Part shown: positions 17,092-26,198 of the stretch, in pieces
Numbering within the stretch: position 1 is the stretch's first letter
Layout of the letters: every line of letters starts with the position of its first letter
Source of the DNA: Yoonia sp. F2084L
GTDB taxonomy: Bacteria > Pseudomonadota > Alphaproteobacteria > Rhodobacterales > Rhodobacteraceae
Assembly (NCBI RefSeq): GCF_023015625.1
Contig: NZ_JALKAH010000002.1
Span: forward strand, 124,001-188,000
DNA length: 64,000 nt
Reading direction: 5' to 3'
The notes under the pieces: generated by a model
Seen by the model: only the letters and a program-made list of their open reading frames with translations
The model's database searches: none
Told to the model about the DNA's origin: nothing
Translations under genes and position numbers: made by a program

Positions 17092-18043
17092 AAGGTTCGC
17101 CCCCGGCGCGTGGCGGGATCGCCTTGCCAACGAAACCGGCGAGGATCACGACGGTCAAGATATAGGGCAATACGTCAAGAAACTGTCCGTTCACTTGGAA
17201 GCCGACCACGTTTTCAATCACGTCAGGGCGCAAGGACATCGCTTGCAGGAAGCCGAACAGCAGGCAGGCGTAAAGCGCGTACCATGGACGCCACTTGGCA
17301 AAGATCAGCGCGGCAAGCGCGATAAATCCACGACCGGCGCTCATGTCTTTGACAAAACCGGCCTGTAGGGCAGTCGCAAGATATGCACCGGCGATGCCGC
17401 AAAGGATGCCGCAGATACCGACCGCCGCAAAGCGCAGCCAGATGACCGAAACGCCCGCAGTATCAACCGCAGCTGGATTTTCACCTACCGCACGCAGGCG
17501 CAAGCCAAAACGGGTGCGGAATAGTATCCACCATGTAAGGGGCACCATCAGCAGTGCGACATAGACCAATATCGTATGGCCAGAAATAAGCTCGTAATAG
17601 ATTGGCCCAAGGATGGGAACATTTTGCAAAGCTTCCGCAAAGGGCAGGTCAATCGGGTTGAACCGCGCATCGCCTGTCAGCTGCGGCGTGCGTCCACCTT
17701 GCCGGAACCAGCTTTGCGCAATGACAACCGTTAGACCAGCGGCCAGAAAGTTGATCGCGACCCCGGAGATCAGTTGATTTCCTCGGAACGTGATCGAAGC
17801 CAGACCGTGAACCACGGACAGCATCATGGAGGCGCCAATGCCTGCAAAAAGCCCCAGCCATACGCTGCCAGAAACGGCAGCGATGGCGGCTGATAGGAAA
17901 GCTGCTGCCAGCATCTTGCCCTCTAGCCCGATATCAAAGATACCGGCCCGCTCGGAAAACAGACCTGCAAGGCAGGCCAGAAGAAGCGGGGTTGCCAGAC
18001 GCAAAGTTGCGTCCAGCATTTGCAAGAGGGTCGCAAAGTCCAT
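17075..18043 (-). CDS. Nucleoside ABC transporter permease (second)
   Basis: A 322-residue integral membrane protein of the BPD_transp_2 family (as in NupQ/YufQ and RbsC), with about eight to ten hydrophobic segments, the EA/G-like stretch FDIGLEGKMLAAAF near the N-terminus and GRGFIALAALIFAKWRPW near the C-terminus, both typical of this permease group. It pairs with the permease at 18463 and the ATPase at 19554. Its start is directly next to the stop of the unknown 140-residue gene. Likely role: nucleoside uptake across the inner membrane. Confidence 0.92.
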   Translation of the reverse strand: MDFATLLQMLDATLRLATPLLLACLAGLFSERAGIFDIGLEGKMLAAAFLSAAIAAVSGSVWLGLFAGIGASMMLSVVHGLASITFRGNQLISGVAINFLAAGLTVVIAQSWFRQGGRTPQLTGDARFNPIDLPFAEALQNVPILGPIYYELISGHTILVYVALLMVPLTWWILFRTRFGLRLRAVGENPAAVDTAGVSVIWLRFAAVGICGILCGIAGAYLATALQAGFVKDMSAGRGFIALAALIFAKWRPWYALYACLLFGFLQAMSLRPDVIENVVGFQVNGQFLDVLPYILTVVILAGFVGKAIPPRAGGEPYVKER

Positions 18044-18466
18044 TTACGCTGCTTTCTCCATCAGGAATGGGAAGAGGCTGAAGAAGCGATCAGCGACCTC
18101 CGGGTTCTTGCGTAAGTAGGATTCAGCCTCTGCTTGCGTGATATCGACCGCCTGGGTCTTGTCACGCCGCAAAAAGAACTGAAGTCCTAACATCGCGTCG
18201 AACCGCTCGTCGGTAATGAACGGGTCATGTGGGACGCGCGGCATGACGCTTTCATTGGGCATCAAAACGCTTGTAGGTTTCTGAAGCGACAGTAGTGCAA
18301 CCAGATGTGGTGGCACTTCGCTTGCGGGTGTGCGGTCGATCACATGGTGAACCCACTGGTGGAGTTCCTCCATCGTAATCATCCCAAGTGCAAGACAACT
18401 GAGCACAAAGCCCAGATCTGCACCGGTGTCGTCTTCGACACCTATTTTAAAAGGTCCTGCCTTCAT
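18044..18466 (-). CDS. Unknown 140-residue protein inside the nucleoside importer operon
   Basis: A soluble 140-residue protein without signal peptide; family not recognised. The first half (GFVLSCLALGMITMEELHQW, then VPPHLVALLSL) looks helical and acidic, and the second half reads like a helical domain (DERFDAMLGLQFFLRRDKTQ, AESYLRKNPEVADRFFS). GAGGAG precedes the ATG. It overlaps the upstream permease gene by four bases and abuts the downstream one, so it is embedded in the operon between the two permease genes. That placement suggests a role in the transporter, such as regulation or assembly, but no sequence feature proves it. Confidence 0.8.
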   Translation of the reverse strand: MKAGPFKIGVEDDTGADLGFVLSCLALGMITMEELHQWVHHVIDRTPASEVPPHLVALLSLQKPTSVLMPNESVMPRVPHDPFITDERFDAMLGLQFFLRRDKTQAVDITQAEAESYLRKNPEVADRFFSLFPFLMEKAA

Positions 18467-19554
18467 TGTTTTGCTCTCCTCATTGATAGGAATAGCCGCT
18501 CGAGCGGCATGCGCACCATATTGTCCAGTGCGCCCGTAAAGAGGATCACCAATGCCTGTATTACGATGATCAACTCACGGGGGATCGACGTCCATAGGGC
18601 GAGTTCTGCGCCGCCTTGATATAGAAAGCCGAAAAGAAGGGCCGCCAGTAACACCCCGAAAGGATGGCTGCGCCCCATCAGTGCGACGGCGATGCCAATA
18701 AAGCCCGCCCCCTCCACTGCGTTCAGGACCAGCCGTTCGGCCTCGCCCTGTACGTTGTTGATGGCCATCATGCCGGCAAGAGCGCCTGAGATAAGCATGG
18801 CAACCATAATAATTTTGGTCGGGCTGATGCCCGCATATTTCGCGGCTGTTTCGGAGTGACCGAAAGACCGGATTTCATAACCCAGCCGCGTTTTCCAGAT
18901 CAGCGCCCAAAGGGCGACACATGCGGCCAACGCGACAAAGAAGGTGATGTTTGCAGGGGCGCCACGAAAAAACGTGGTTTCGCCGAAGTTGAACATATCT
19001 TGGAAGGACGGCAGGTGGGTCGCCTCGGGGAATTTGGGTGTGGCAGGTTCCATGCCGGGGGCCTTCAGCGCGCCAATCAGGAAATAGTTCAGAACAGCGG
19101 CCGCGATAAAGTTGAACATGATCGTCGTGATCACGATGTGGCTACCGCGCTTGGCTTGTAGGAATGCGGGGATCGCGGCCCATGCCGCACCAAAGATTGC
19201 AGCACCAATCGTGGCACCAAGCAATGCGAGCGACCAATGCGGCCACGGGATAAAGAGACAAATGATCGCAACGCCGAGGCCGCCGATCAGCGCTTGACCT
19301 TCGCCGCCGATGTTGAACATCCGGGCGTGGAACGCGATGGATACGGCAAGTCCGGTGAAGATGAAATTGGTTGCGTAATAGAGTGTGTAACCCCAGCCGT
19401 AGGTTGAACCGAGCGCGCCATCGACCATCAGTTTGAGCGCTTCCCAAGGGTTTTCACCGATGGCAAGGATGACCAATGCTGACAGGATCGCGGCCAAAAG
19501 GATCGAGATCAAAGGGATCAAGATCACATCAGCCCACTTCGGCATGACGTCCAT
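18463..19554 (-). CDS. Nucleoside ABC transporter permease (first)
   Basis: A 363-residue BPD_transp_2 family permease (NupP/YufP-like) with around nine to ten membrane segments. Recognisable parts are FNIGGEGQALIGGLG, the conserved cytoplasmic loop IRSFGHSETAAKYAGISPTK, and GAGFIGIAVALMGRSHPFG. The start codon overlaps the stop of the ATPase gene by one base and its own stop overlaps the 140-residue gene by four, indicating one coupled transcript. It forms the channel with the permease at 17075. Confidence 0.92.
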   Translation of the reverse strand: MDVMPKWADVILIPLISILLAAILSALVILAIGENPWEALKLMVDGALGSTYGWGYTLYYATNFIFTGLAVSIAFHARMFNIGGEGQALIGGLGVAIICLFIPWPHWSLALLGATIGAAIFGAAWAAIPAFLQAKRGSHIVITTIMFNFIAAAVLNYFLIGALKAPGMEPATPKFPEATHLPSFQDMFNFGETTFFRGAPANITFFVALAACVALWALIWKTRLGYEIRSFGHSETAAKYAGISPTKIIMVAMLISGALAGMMAINNVQGEAERLVLNAVEGAGFIGIAVALMGRSHPFGVLLAALLFGFLYQGGAELALWTSIPRELIIVIQALVILFTGALDNMVRMPLERLFLSMRRAKQ

Positions 19555-21092
19555 TACGCTGCTTCTCCGCTCATTCCTGCCATCAGCAGTCCGAGTTCTT
19601 TTTCATCTGTTTCTTGAGGCATTCGCTCGCCCATTATTTTTCCGTCGAACATAACGGCAATGCGGTCTGAGAGCGACAAAATCTCTTCCAACTCGACTGA
19701 AACCAGCAAAATTGCTTTGCCCTGATCCCTAAGTGCAACAATCTGCTGGTGGATGAATTCGATCGCGCCGATGTCCACGCCGCGTGTGGGTTGGCCGATC
19801 AGCAGTAGATCAGGGTTCTGCTCAATCTCGCGGGCGAGCACGATTTTCTGCTGGTTACCGCCGGAAAAGCTCTTGGCTTCAAGGTTTGGATCAGGGGGGC
19901 GCACATCAAAACGCGCCATCTTTTCTTCGGTATCTTTGTAGATGGCCGCATTGTTCATAAACAGTTTTGAGCGTTGGTATTCGGCATCATGGTGATAGCC
20001 GAAGGCAGTGTTTTCCCATGCGTGAAAGTCCATGATCAGACCTTCGCGTTGGCGGTCCTCTGGCACATGGCTGATCCCGCGTGCCCGCCTGCTTTGCCCG
20101 TCAGATTTGGCACCGGTTAGGTCGATCTCTTCGCCGTTCACCAAGATCGTGCCCGTGCCCTTTTCATAGCCACCCAACACTTCAAGCAATTCAGACTGCC
20201 CGTTGCCTGCTACACCAGCAATCCCAAGGATTTCGCCCGCATGCACATCAAAGCTGACGCCTTTGACGCGGTGTACGCCTTTGTCGTCGGTGACGTTGAG
20301 GTCTTTGACCTCAAGAATTTTGCGCCCAATCTGTGCTGGCGCTTTATCGACGCGCAGCAGCACTTTGCGGCCAACCATCAGTTCAGCCAGTTCTGGCGGG
20401 CTTGTCTCGGACGTCTTGACTGTCGCGGTCATCTCGCCCCGGCGCATGACGCTGACGGTATCTGTGATTTCCATGATCTCGCGCAGTTTATGCGTGATCA
20501 AGATGATTGTTTTACCTTCGCGCTTGAGGTTTTCAAGGATGCGAAACAGGTGATCGGCCTCGGCCGGGGTAAGCACGCCGGTGGGTTCATCAAGGATCAG
20601 GATGTCAGCCTTGCGATAGAGTGCCTTGAGGATTTCGACGCGCTGCTGCATGCCGACCCCGACTTCTTCGATCAGGGCGTCAGGATCGACATTCAGTTCG
20701 TATTCTTCGGCGAGGCTCTTCAGTTCGCGCCGAGCGCGGGCAAGCGAAGGGCGCAAGAGCCCGCTGTCCTCGGCACCAAGAACGACGTTCTCCAGCACCG
20801 TGAAGTTTTCAACCAGTTTGAAGTGTTGGAACACCATTCCGATGCCTGCAGCGATGGCCGCTTGACTGTCAGGAATTGCAGTTTTCTGACCAGAGATGAA
20901 GATTTCGCCCGCGTCAGCCTTATAGAACCCATATAAAATCGACATTAGGGTCGATTTACCTGCGCCGTTCTCTCCGATGATCCCGTGGATTGTGCCGGGC
21001 ATGACGCGGATGGAGATATCTTTGTTTGCCTGAACAGGGCCAAAGGATTTGGAAATACCTTTGAGTTCAATGGCGGGGGCTGCGTCGGTCAT
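19554..21092 (-). CDS. Nucleoside ABC transporter ATPase, two fused domains
   Basis: A 512-residue double ATPase of the RbsA/NupO type. Domain 1 has Walker A GENGAGKST, a degenerate signature VGVGMQQRVEILKAL, and Walker B ILILDEPTG. Domain 2 has a degenerate Walker A (GVAGNGQSE, no Lys), an intact signature FSGGNQQKIVL and LLIGQPTRGVD. One weak and one strong site is usual in this group. It drives the two permeases. A hairpin with a short T run lies between it and the upstream binding-protein gene and may lower its expression. Confidence 0.94.
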   Translation of the reverse strand: MTDAAPAIELKGISKSFGPVQANKDISIRVMPGTIHGIIGENGAGKSTLMSILYGFYKADAGEIFISGQKTAIPDSQAAIAAGIGMVFQHFKLVENFTVLENVVLGAEDSGLLRPSLARARRELKSLAEEYELNVDPDALIEEVGVGMQQRVEILKALYRKADILILDEPTGVLTPAEADHLFRILENLKREGKTIILITHKLREIMEITDTVSVMRRGEMTATVKTSETSPPELAELMVGRKVLLRVDKAPAQIGRKILEVKDLNVTDDKGVHRVKGVSFDVHAGEILGIAGVAGNGQSELLEVLGGYEKGTGTILVNGEEIDLTGAKSDGQSRRARGISHVPEDRQREGLIMDFHAWENTAFGYHHDAEYQRSKLFMNNAAIYKDTEEKMARFDVRPPDPNLEAKSFSGGNQQKIVLAREIEQNPDLLLIGQPTRGVDIGAIEFIHQQIVALRDQGKAILLVSVELEEILSLSDRIAVMFDGKIMGERMPQETDEKELGLLMAGMSGEAA

Positions 21093-21116
21093 CGTGACAC
21101 CTGTTCTTTGGAATGC

Positions 21117-21148
21117 AAAAGGCCGCGCGGATTTCTCAGCGCGGCCTT
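21117..21148 (-). terminator. Intra-operon hairpin after the binding-protein gene
   Basis: On the minus strand a perfect 10-bp stem (AAGGCCGCGC with GCGCGGCCTT, at 21139-21148 and 21119-21128) with a 10-base loop is followed by TTTT. It begins about 20 bases beyond the binding-protein stop and is the usual place for an attenuator that keeps the binding protein more abundant than the ATPase and permeases. Confidence 0.72.
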
Positions 21149-21170
21149 GTGTTATGGCCTGAATGTCAAC

Positions 21171-22166
21171 TTAGAAGTCGAGCGCAGGGCAGCTTTCGTC
21201 GGAGGTGTAGTCATGGACCGATAGCTCGCCTGATGCCATGTCGGCTGCGGCACCATAGGTGGCTTCCAGCATTTCGTAGGACACGATTGGCTCATTGTTG
21301 GCATCCATCGCGAAGCCTACACCACGGTTTGCAACGCTCATTACGTTAAAGCCGGTTTCGAGATCTTCGCCAGCCATCATCGCATCATAAACCGCGTTAT
21401 CAACGCGCTTCATCATGGATGTCAGAACCTGACCCGGGTGCAGGTAGTTCTGGTTCGCGTCCACACCGATAGAGAAGATGTCTTCGTCCGCAGCGGTCTG
21501 TAGAACGCCAACACCTGTGCCGCCAGCAGCCGCAAAGACAACATCCGAACCTTGGCTGATCTGCGCCAGTGTCAGCTCGGAACCCTTAACCGGGTCGTTC
21601 CAAGCGGCAGGTGTTGTACCTGTCATGTTTGCAATCACATTGATATCTGCGTTCACCGCTTTTGCACCCTGTGCATAGCCACAGGCGAATTTGCGGATCA
21701 GTGGGATATCCATGCCACCAACGAAGGACACCGTGCCCGTCTCGGACGCCATCGCAGCCATCATGCCGACAAGGTATGACCCTTCGTGTTCGTTGAACAC
21801 CACGGAACGGACGTTGGGCGCGTCAACGACCATGTCGATGATTGCGAACTTGGTGTCTGGATAGTCGGCTGCAACCTCGGCAAGTGGTGTCGCCCATGAA
21901 AAGCCTGCCATGACGATCGGGTTTGCACCGGATTCAGCGAAGCGGCGGATCGCCTGCTCGCGCTGCGCATCGGATTGGATTTCAACTTCGGCGTAAGAAC
22001 CACCGGTTTCCTGTGCCCAACGCTCGGCCCCGTTATAGGCGCTTTCATTGAAGGATTTATCGAACTTGCCGCCAAGATCGAACAGGATGGCAGGATCTGC
22101 AGCAGCGGTACCAGCTGTCAAAGCCAGCGCGGCAGATGCGCCAAGGAATTTGTGCATAAGTGTCAT
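21171..22166 (-). CDS. BMP family nucleoside-binding lipoprotein/periplasmic protein
   Basis: A 331-residue substrate-binding protein of the Bmp/PnrA/NupN family. The N-terminus is a signal peptide ending near TAAADPAILFD; no lipobox Cys is present, so it is probably a soluble periplasmic protein. Family marks are LFDLGGKFDKSFNESAYNGAERWA at the start (LGGKxDxSFN), FAIIDMVVD, GSYLVGMMAA and DANQNYLHPGQVLTSMMKR. GGGAG lies eight bases before the ATG. It is first in the operon and the genes after it encode ATPase, two permeases and a purine nucleoside phosphorylase, which makes purine nucleosides the likely ligand. Confidence 0.93.
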   Translation of the reverse strand: MTLMHKFLGASAALALTAGTAAADPAILFDLGGKFDKSFNESAYNGAERWAQETGGSYAEVEIQSDAQREQAIRRFAESGANPIVMAGFSWATPLAEVAADYPDTKFAIIDMVVDAPNVRSVVFNEHEGSYLVGMMAAMASETGTVSFVGGMDIPLIRKFACGYAQGAKAVNADINVIANMTGTTPAAWNDPVKGSELTLAQISQGSDVVFAAAGGTGVGVLQTAADEDIFSIGVDANQNYLHPGQVLTSMMKRVDNAVYDAMMAGEDLETGFNVMSVANRGVGFAMDANNEPIVSYEMLEATYGAAADMASGELSVHDYTSDESCPALDF

Positions 22167-22188
22167 TGTTATTTCTCCCAGGTCGTTA

Positions 22189-22218
22189 CGCGAGGTTTTT
22201 CGCGGGTGCCACGCACCC
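22189..22218 (-). promoter_or_regulatory. Adjacent short hairpins in the leader of the binding-protein gene
   Basis: In the leader of the nucleoside importer operon, GGGTGC and GCACCC (22204-22218, 3-base loop) form a perfect 6-bp hairpin, and CGCGA with TCGCG (22189-22204, 6-base loop) a 5-bp one that shares one base with it. They lie just before the GGGAG ribosome site. I could not fit them to a known purine riboswitch; their role is unknown. Confidence 0.3.
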
Positions 22219-22357
22219 CCTCATTTGAAAGTCGAGCCGATCTATCGTCGGTCATCACATGATAAGGCCTTGCCTTGCAGGGAAGATCAACTGCTTTTTA
22301 AGGATTCAGGCGGGTGGGGTCCCCGAAAACGAGAGTTATCAACAGGCTGACGCAAAG

Positions 22358-22777
22358 TCAGGTTATGGTCAGCGCTTTGCGCAGCACCAAAGCGGCGACG
22401 GGTGCACCATCTTTGGGCAGATAGTATCCCGGACGACGGCCCACTTGGGTATAACCGGCAGCGGCGTAAAGCGCTTGCGCTGCCGTGTTGTCTTCGGCGA
22501 CCTCAAGGAAAATCGCCTCTGCTCCTTCAGCGCGCGCGCGTGTTTCGCCGCTCTGCAATGCTTTGCGCGCACGTCCTTGTCTGCGTTCGTCGGGGTGCGT
22601 TGCGAGTGTGAGCACTTCTGCCTCGCCCGCCACGGTGCGGATCAGAATAAAGCTACCAGTATCGCCTTCTGCAAAGGTGCCCGATTGGCCAAGCAAGGTC
22701 GCGAATTCCTTCGTGGACCATGCGCGTGTTGCGCTGAAGGCGGCGGCGTGGATGCGCGCGAGGTCTTCGGGGGTCAT
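22358..22777 (-). CDS. rimI: Ribosomal protein S18 alanine N-acetyltransferase
   Basis: A 139-residue GNAT-fold acetyltransferase. The acetyl-CoA loop is seen as LATHPDERRQGRARKALQ (R/Q-x-x-G-R-A form), followed by IFLEVAEDNTAAQALYAAAGY, the typical RimI stretch. RimI acetylates the N-terminal Ala of S18. The ATG overlaps the tsaB stop (TGATG), and the tsaB-rimI pairing is widespread, which supports the call over a generic GNAT. Confidence 0.9.
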   Translation of the reverse strand: MTPEDLARIHAAAFSATRAWSTKEFATLLGQSGTFAEGDTGSFILIRTVAGEAEVLTLATHPDERRQGRARKALQSGETRARAEGAEAIFLEVAEDNTAAQALYAAAGYTQVGRRPGYYLPKDGAPVAALVLRKALTIT

Positions 22778-23352
22778 GGCAGCAGCAACGGTGCCGGGTC
22801 ACGCGGCGGGGCGGCGTCAGCGCTGCGGATGTAGAGCGGCGTAGGGCGAGTAGTGTCAGCACCCAGTTTGCTTGCCGCGATTTTTGCCGTCGCTGCGATA
22901 AGGTCTGCCGCTGCTGTCTGAGGGCCCGCTTCCAGCGGAACCTGCACAGGGTCAGTCGTCATGCCGTCTATATTGAACGTCTGTTGGTAGGATTGCCCCC
23001 GCGGCGCGGGAATCGTTGCTGTGAACGGTCGTTCCTGACCCAAGGCGCGGGCTTCGAACCCGTTCACGCCGATGGCGGGTTTGCCCAAACCCAGCGCCAG
23101 TCCGCGTGCTGCTGACACTGCGATGCGGATGCCAGTAAAGTTGCCCGGTCCGACGCTGACACCAATGCCATCGAGGTCGCACCAGTTGATGCCTTCGTCA
23201 TGCAGCATCTTTTCCAGCATGGGCATCAGGTGTTCGGCCTGACCCTTGGCCATCTTATCTACACGGGTGACAATCCGGTCGCCCAACAGCAAAGCGGCGG
23301 CGCAATGCGCCGCCGATGTATCAAATGCCAATAGCTTTACTTTAGGCTGCAA
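22774..23352 (-). CDS. tsaB: tRNA t6A37 biosynthesis protein TsaB
   Basis: A 192-residue ASKHA-fold protein that partners TsaD in making N6-threonylcarbamoyladenosine at position 37 of ANN-decoding tRNAs. Motifs: LLAFDTSAAHCAAALL at the start, then KGQAEHLMPML and ISVGPGNFTGIRIA (here VSVGPGNFTGIR), the TsaB/TsaD signature. The start is most likely TTG 23352 with GAGG nine bases upstream; no ATG or GTG fits the family N-terminus. It overlaps the end of the NifU-like gene by 11 bases and is coupled to rimI. Confidence 0.93.
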   Translation of the reverse strand: MQPKVKLLAFDTSAAHCAAALLLGDRIVTRVDKMAKGQAEHLMPMLEKMLHDEGINWCDLDGIGVSVGPGNFTGIRIAVSAARGLALGLGKPAIGVNGFEARALGQERPFTATIPAPRGQSYQQTFNIDGMTTDPVQVPLEAGPQTAAADLIAATAKIAASKLGADTTRPTPLYIRSADAAPPRDPAPLLLP

Positions 23353-23905
23353 CCGGTCGTACCTCGACCACCTCGGGAATATAGTGCCGCAACAGGTTCT
23401 CGATGCCCATTTTCAAGGTCAGCGTGGACGACGGGCAACCGGCACAAGCGCCTTGCATGTGCAGATAGACGATCCCGCGTTCAAATCCATGGAACGTGAT
23501 GTCGCCACCGTCTTGAGCCACAGCGGGCCGCACGCGTGTATCCAGCAGTTCTTTGATCTGACCCACAATTTCACCATCTTCGCCGGTATGTTCAGCGTGG
23601 CCGCTGACGGGCTTGTGATCTTCCGCCATCACGGATTGGCCGGACTGGTAATGTTCCATAATCGCGCCAAGGATACCCGGTTTGATATGGTCCCATTCGA
23701 CGTCATCTGCCTTGGTCACAGTGACGAAGTCAATCCCGAAGAACACGCCGGTAATGTTGCCCGTCGCAAAGATACGCTTCGCAAGCGGCGAGCCTTCGGC
23801 GGCGTCAATGCTTGGGAAATCGGCGGTGCCGACCTCAAGCACGTTCTGGCCAGGCAGAAACTTGAGCGTTGCGGGGTTTGGTGTTGATTCAGTCTGGATG
23901 AACAT
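23342..23905 (-). CDS. NifU-like Fe-S scaffold/carrier protein
   Basis: A 187-residue Nfu protein. The N-terminal Nfu_N domain begins MFIQTESTPNPATLKFLPG, and the C-terminal NifU domain has ACAGCPSS with the CxxC pair that binds a 4Fe-4S cluster for delivery to target enzymes such as aconitase or complex II. The length is normal for alphaproteobacterial and mitochondrial Nfu1-type proteins. It is first in a cluster with tsaB and rimI. Confidence 0.93.
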   Translation of the reverse strand: MFIQTESTPNPATLKFLPGQNVLEVGTADFPSIDAAEGSPLAKRIFATGNITGVFFGIDFVTVTKADDVEWDHIKPGILGAIMEHYQSGQSVMAEDHKPVSGHAEHTGEDGEIVGQIKELLDTRVRPAVAQDGGDITFHGFERGIVYLHMQGACAGCPSSTLTLKMGIENLLRHYIPEVVEVRPVAA

Positions 23906-23994
23906 GGGGCCAACCTTTTTTGTCAGGCTTTAGATATGCGCATGAAGGGCCGCCGAGTCAAGGTTTGGAATGGTTCTAAACTGAAAATCAGCCG

Positions 23995-24609
23995 TCAAAC
24001 CAAGTTATGGGCCGCCATTTCGGTGAAGGCAAAGATATTCAGGCCGATGTGGCACAGAATGCTAAACCCGATGCTGCCTGTTTGCATGCGCGCCAACGTC
24101 CAAAGTGTCCCAGCAAATGCCGCACCGCCCAACAGTGCGGGAGCGCCGCCAGTCACAACAACCCCGGCGGCAAAAAGCAGGGCGATATGCCAAGCGGTGA
24201 ACAGAATGATTTGGCCAAACTGCGCAGTCTTTGAGGCATTATCCCGCAGCAGCGTGCCGCGCCAAAAGACTTCCTCCAGCGTACCGTTCATCAGTGCGCC
24301 AAGCACCATCACGCCTACAACCCAAAGCGGCAACGGATTGTCCCAAAGTGCAATGCCCGCCGCCCCAGCGACGCCAAGGACCAAAAGCGCATTCAAAGCA
24401 ATCAGGGGGCGGCTGGGTAAGTCCAGACGAAACTTGGCGCGCTGGAAACCGCCACGCCAGAGGATCAGTGGGACCAAGACGCAAACCCAATAAAAGCCGA
24501 GTCCAGCACCATATCCCCAAAAGGGCGGCAGATTGCGCGTGAAAAAGTAAAACACTACCGCCAGCACAGGCATGGCAGCGGCGATGCCCCATGCCGCAGA
24601 CCGATCCAT
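23995..24609 (-). CDS. CPBP family intramembrane glutamic protease
   Basis: A 204-residue membrane protein with about six hydrophobic segments. The family's active residues are visible: EEVFWRG (EExxxR motif, about residue 115), AWHIALLF and CHIGLNIFAF (His and Asn of motifs 2-4). CPBP/Abi proteins resemble Rce1 CAAX proteases; bacterial roles include immunity to bacteriocins and membrane protein processing. The ATG 24609 overlaps the stop of the universal stress protein gene (TGATG), so the two are coupled. The substrate is unknown. Confidence 0.87.
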   Translation of the reverse strand: MDRSAAWGIAAAMPVLAVVFYFFTRNLPPFWGYGAGLGFYWVCVLVPLILWRGGFQRAKFRLDLPSRPLIALNALLVLGVAGAAGIALWDNPLPLWVVGVMVLGALMNGTLEEVFWRGTLLRDNASKTAQFGQIILFTAWHIALLFAAGVVVTGGAPALLGGAAFAGTLWTLARMQTGSIGFSILCHIGLNIFAFTEMAAHNLV

Positions 24610-25064
24610 CAAGTGATCGCTTCAAGCCGTTCTTTTGATAAATCACCCGGCACGATCGTGATCGGTATTGGCAAACTGCCGGATTGACGGCTCAGATGCG
24701 TGACAAGCGGGCCGGGGCCTTTGCTGTCATCCCCCGCACCAAGCACCAGAATCCCAACTTCAGGGTCTTCATTGACATGTGCCATGATCTCGACCAGCGG
24801 TTCGCCTTCACGGATCACCAGCTCAGGATGAACGTTTTGTTTGTCGCGCATCCATTTTGCAAAGACCTCGTAATGGACTTCGATCCGTTCGCGGGCTTCG
24901 GCGCGCATGATTTCACCCACACCGATCCAGTGATTGAACTCATCTGGCGGAATGATGGACAGAATCGTGACACCGCCACCAGTGTGGGCGGCCCGCATCG
25001 CCGCAAACCGCATCGCGTTCAGACATTCGCGGCTATCATCCAAAACGACCAAGAACTTACGCAT
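24609..25064 (-). CDS. Universal stress protein (UspA fold)
   Basis: A 151-residue cytoplasmic protein with one Usp domain: MRKFLVVLDDSRECLNAMRFA at the start and GILVLGAGDDSKGPGPLVTHL near the end. The usual ATP-binding signature G-x2-G-x9-G(S/T) is only partly kept (GAGDDSKGPGP then SRQSGSLPIP), so nucleotide binding is uncertain. The ATG 25064 has GGGAG upstream; a longer reading from 25175 lacks support. It is transcribed together with the CPBP gene. Confidence 0.9.
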   Translation of the reverse strand: MRKFLVVLDDSRECLNAMRFAAMRAAHTGGGVTILSIIPPDEFNHWIGVGEIMRAEARERIEVHYEVFAKWMRDKQNVHPELVIREGEPLVEIMAHVNEDPEVGILVLGAGDDSKGPGPLVTHLSRQSGSLPIPITIVPGDLSKERLEAIT

Positions 25065-25147
25065 GACGGTCTCCCTCTTCGCTCCAATACTGGAGCATGA
25101 TCCGGGTGGTGGCAACGACAGATTATGGCGCTTGATAGGTCCAAATC

Positions 25148-26011
25148 TCAGGCCGAGCTTGCAGCCCAATCCCAATACATATCGCGGACCTGTCGTGTCA
25201 CGGGTCCGACCTGATACTGGCGGTCTTCGAAGGCCGTAACAGGTGTCACTTTGGACATATTGCCTGATAGAAAGACCTCGTCCGCGCCGCGAAAATCATC
25301 AAATGTCAGGACGGTTTCATGCACATGCACCCCGTCTGCTTTGAGATTGGTGATGTGCCGCGCACGGGTGATCCCGGACAGGAACGTCCCGTTCGGGATC
25401 GGCGTGAAGACTTCGCCATCCTTGACCATGAACACATTTGCAGTCGCGGTTTCGGCGACATTGCCCATCGCGTCGGCGACAAGCGCATTGCCAAAGCCAC
25501 GGGCGCGCACCTCGGCCAGCATCCGGGCGTTGTTGGGGTAAAGACAACCAGCCTTGGCGTTGACAACTGCGTCGTCGATGACAGGGCGACGGAACTTGGT
25601 CAGACCCAAGGTGGTTGAGGCGGTCACGGGGGCAAAGGGGATTTCCTCAAGACAAATGGCAAAGCCTGTTTCCTCGGGACTGGGTACAATCGCTGTCGGA
25701 TCGCCATGGATCGCCCAATACATCGGCCGGATATAGACAGCGGCCCCTTTGGGGTAGGGCGCCAACCCCTCTTTCGTGATCGCGATCATGTCTTCGGTGC
25801 TGACCGTCGGGGTGATCATCAATGCCTCTGCTGAACGGTTCACGCGGGCGCAGTGCAGGTCCAGATCAGGCATCAGCCCGTTCACGAAGCGTGCGCCATC
25901 AAACACCGTGGTCCCCAGCCATGATCCATGATCAGCCGCGCGCATGATAGGCACATTGCCTTCATGCCATGTGCCTTCGAAATACGTGCGGATGTTGGTA
26001 CCGGTGGCCAT
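25148..26011 (-). CDS. Class IV aminotransferase, branched-chain amino acid type
   Basis: A 287-residue PLP enzyme of fold type IV. The N-terminal part carries ADHGSWLGTTVFDGARF; the PLP Lys lies in VVNAKAGCLYPNN at about residue 154, and the later AETATANVFMVKDG and FLSGITRARHI contact the cofactor phosphate. BCAT is the most likely activity (transfer between Leu/Ile/Val and 2-oxoglutarate); D-amino acid transaminase and aminodeoxychorismate lyase are relatives that cannot be fully excluded. It is probably monocistronic. Confidence 0.85.
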   Translation of the reverse strand: MATGTNIRTYFEGTWHEGNVPIMRAADHGSWLGTTVFDGARFVNGLMPDLDLHCARVNRSAEALMITPTVSTEDMIAITKEGLAPYPKGAAVYIRPMYWAIHGDPTAIVPSPEETGFAICLEEIPFAPVTASTTLGLTKFRRPVIDDAVVNAKAGCLYPNNARMLAEVRARGFGNALVADAMGNVAETATANVFMVKDGEVFTPIPNGTFLSGITRARHITNLKADGVHVHETVLTFDDFRGADEVFLSGNMSKVTPVTAFEDRQYQVGPVTRQVRDMYWDWAASSA

Positions 26012-26198
26012 TATGCGCCCTCCCTCTTGGGCGAACCCTAGGCGCGGGTCTTGCTAAGGTAAAGTGGGAGCGGCGCCCGATGCCGGGGAACACCGGACGC
26101 CAGAGTGAGCCGAGGTGATGCGTGGGACGGGTGAGCACCAAGGCTGGGCTGGCAGAGCGAATCTATGCCGCGCACTTGGATGGTCCCACCTATACGAT

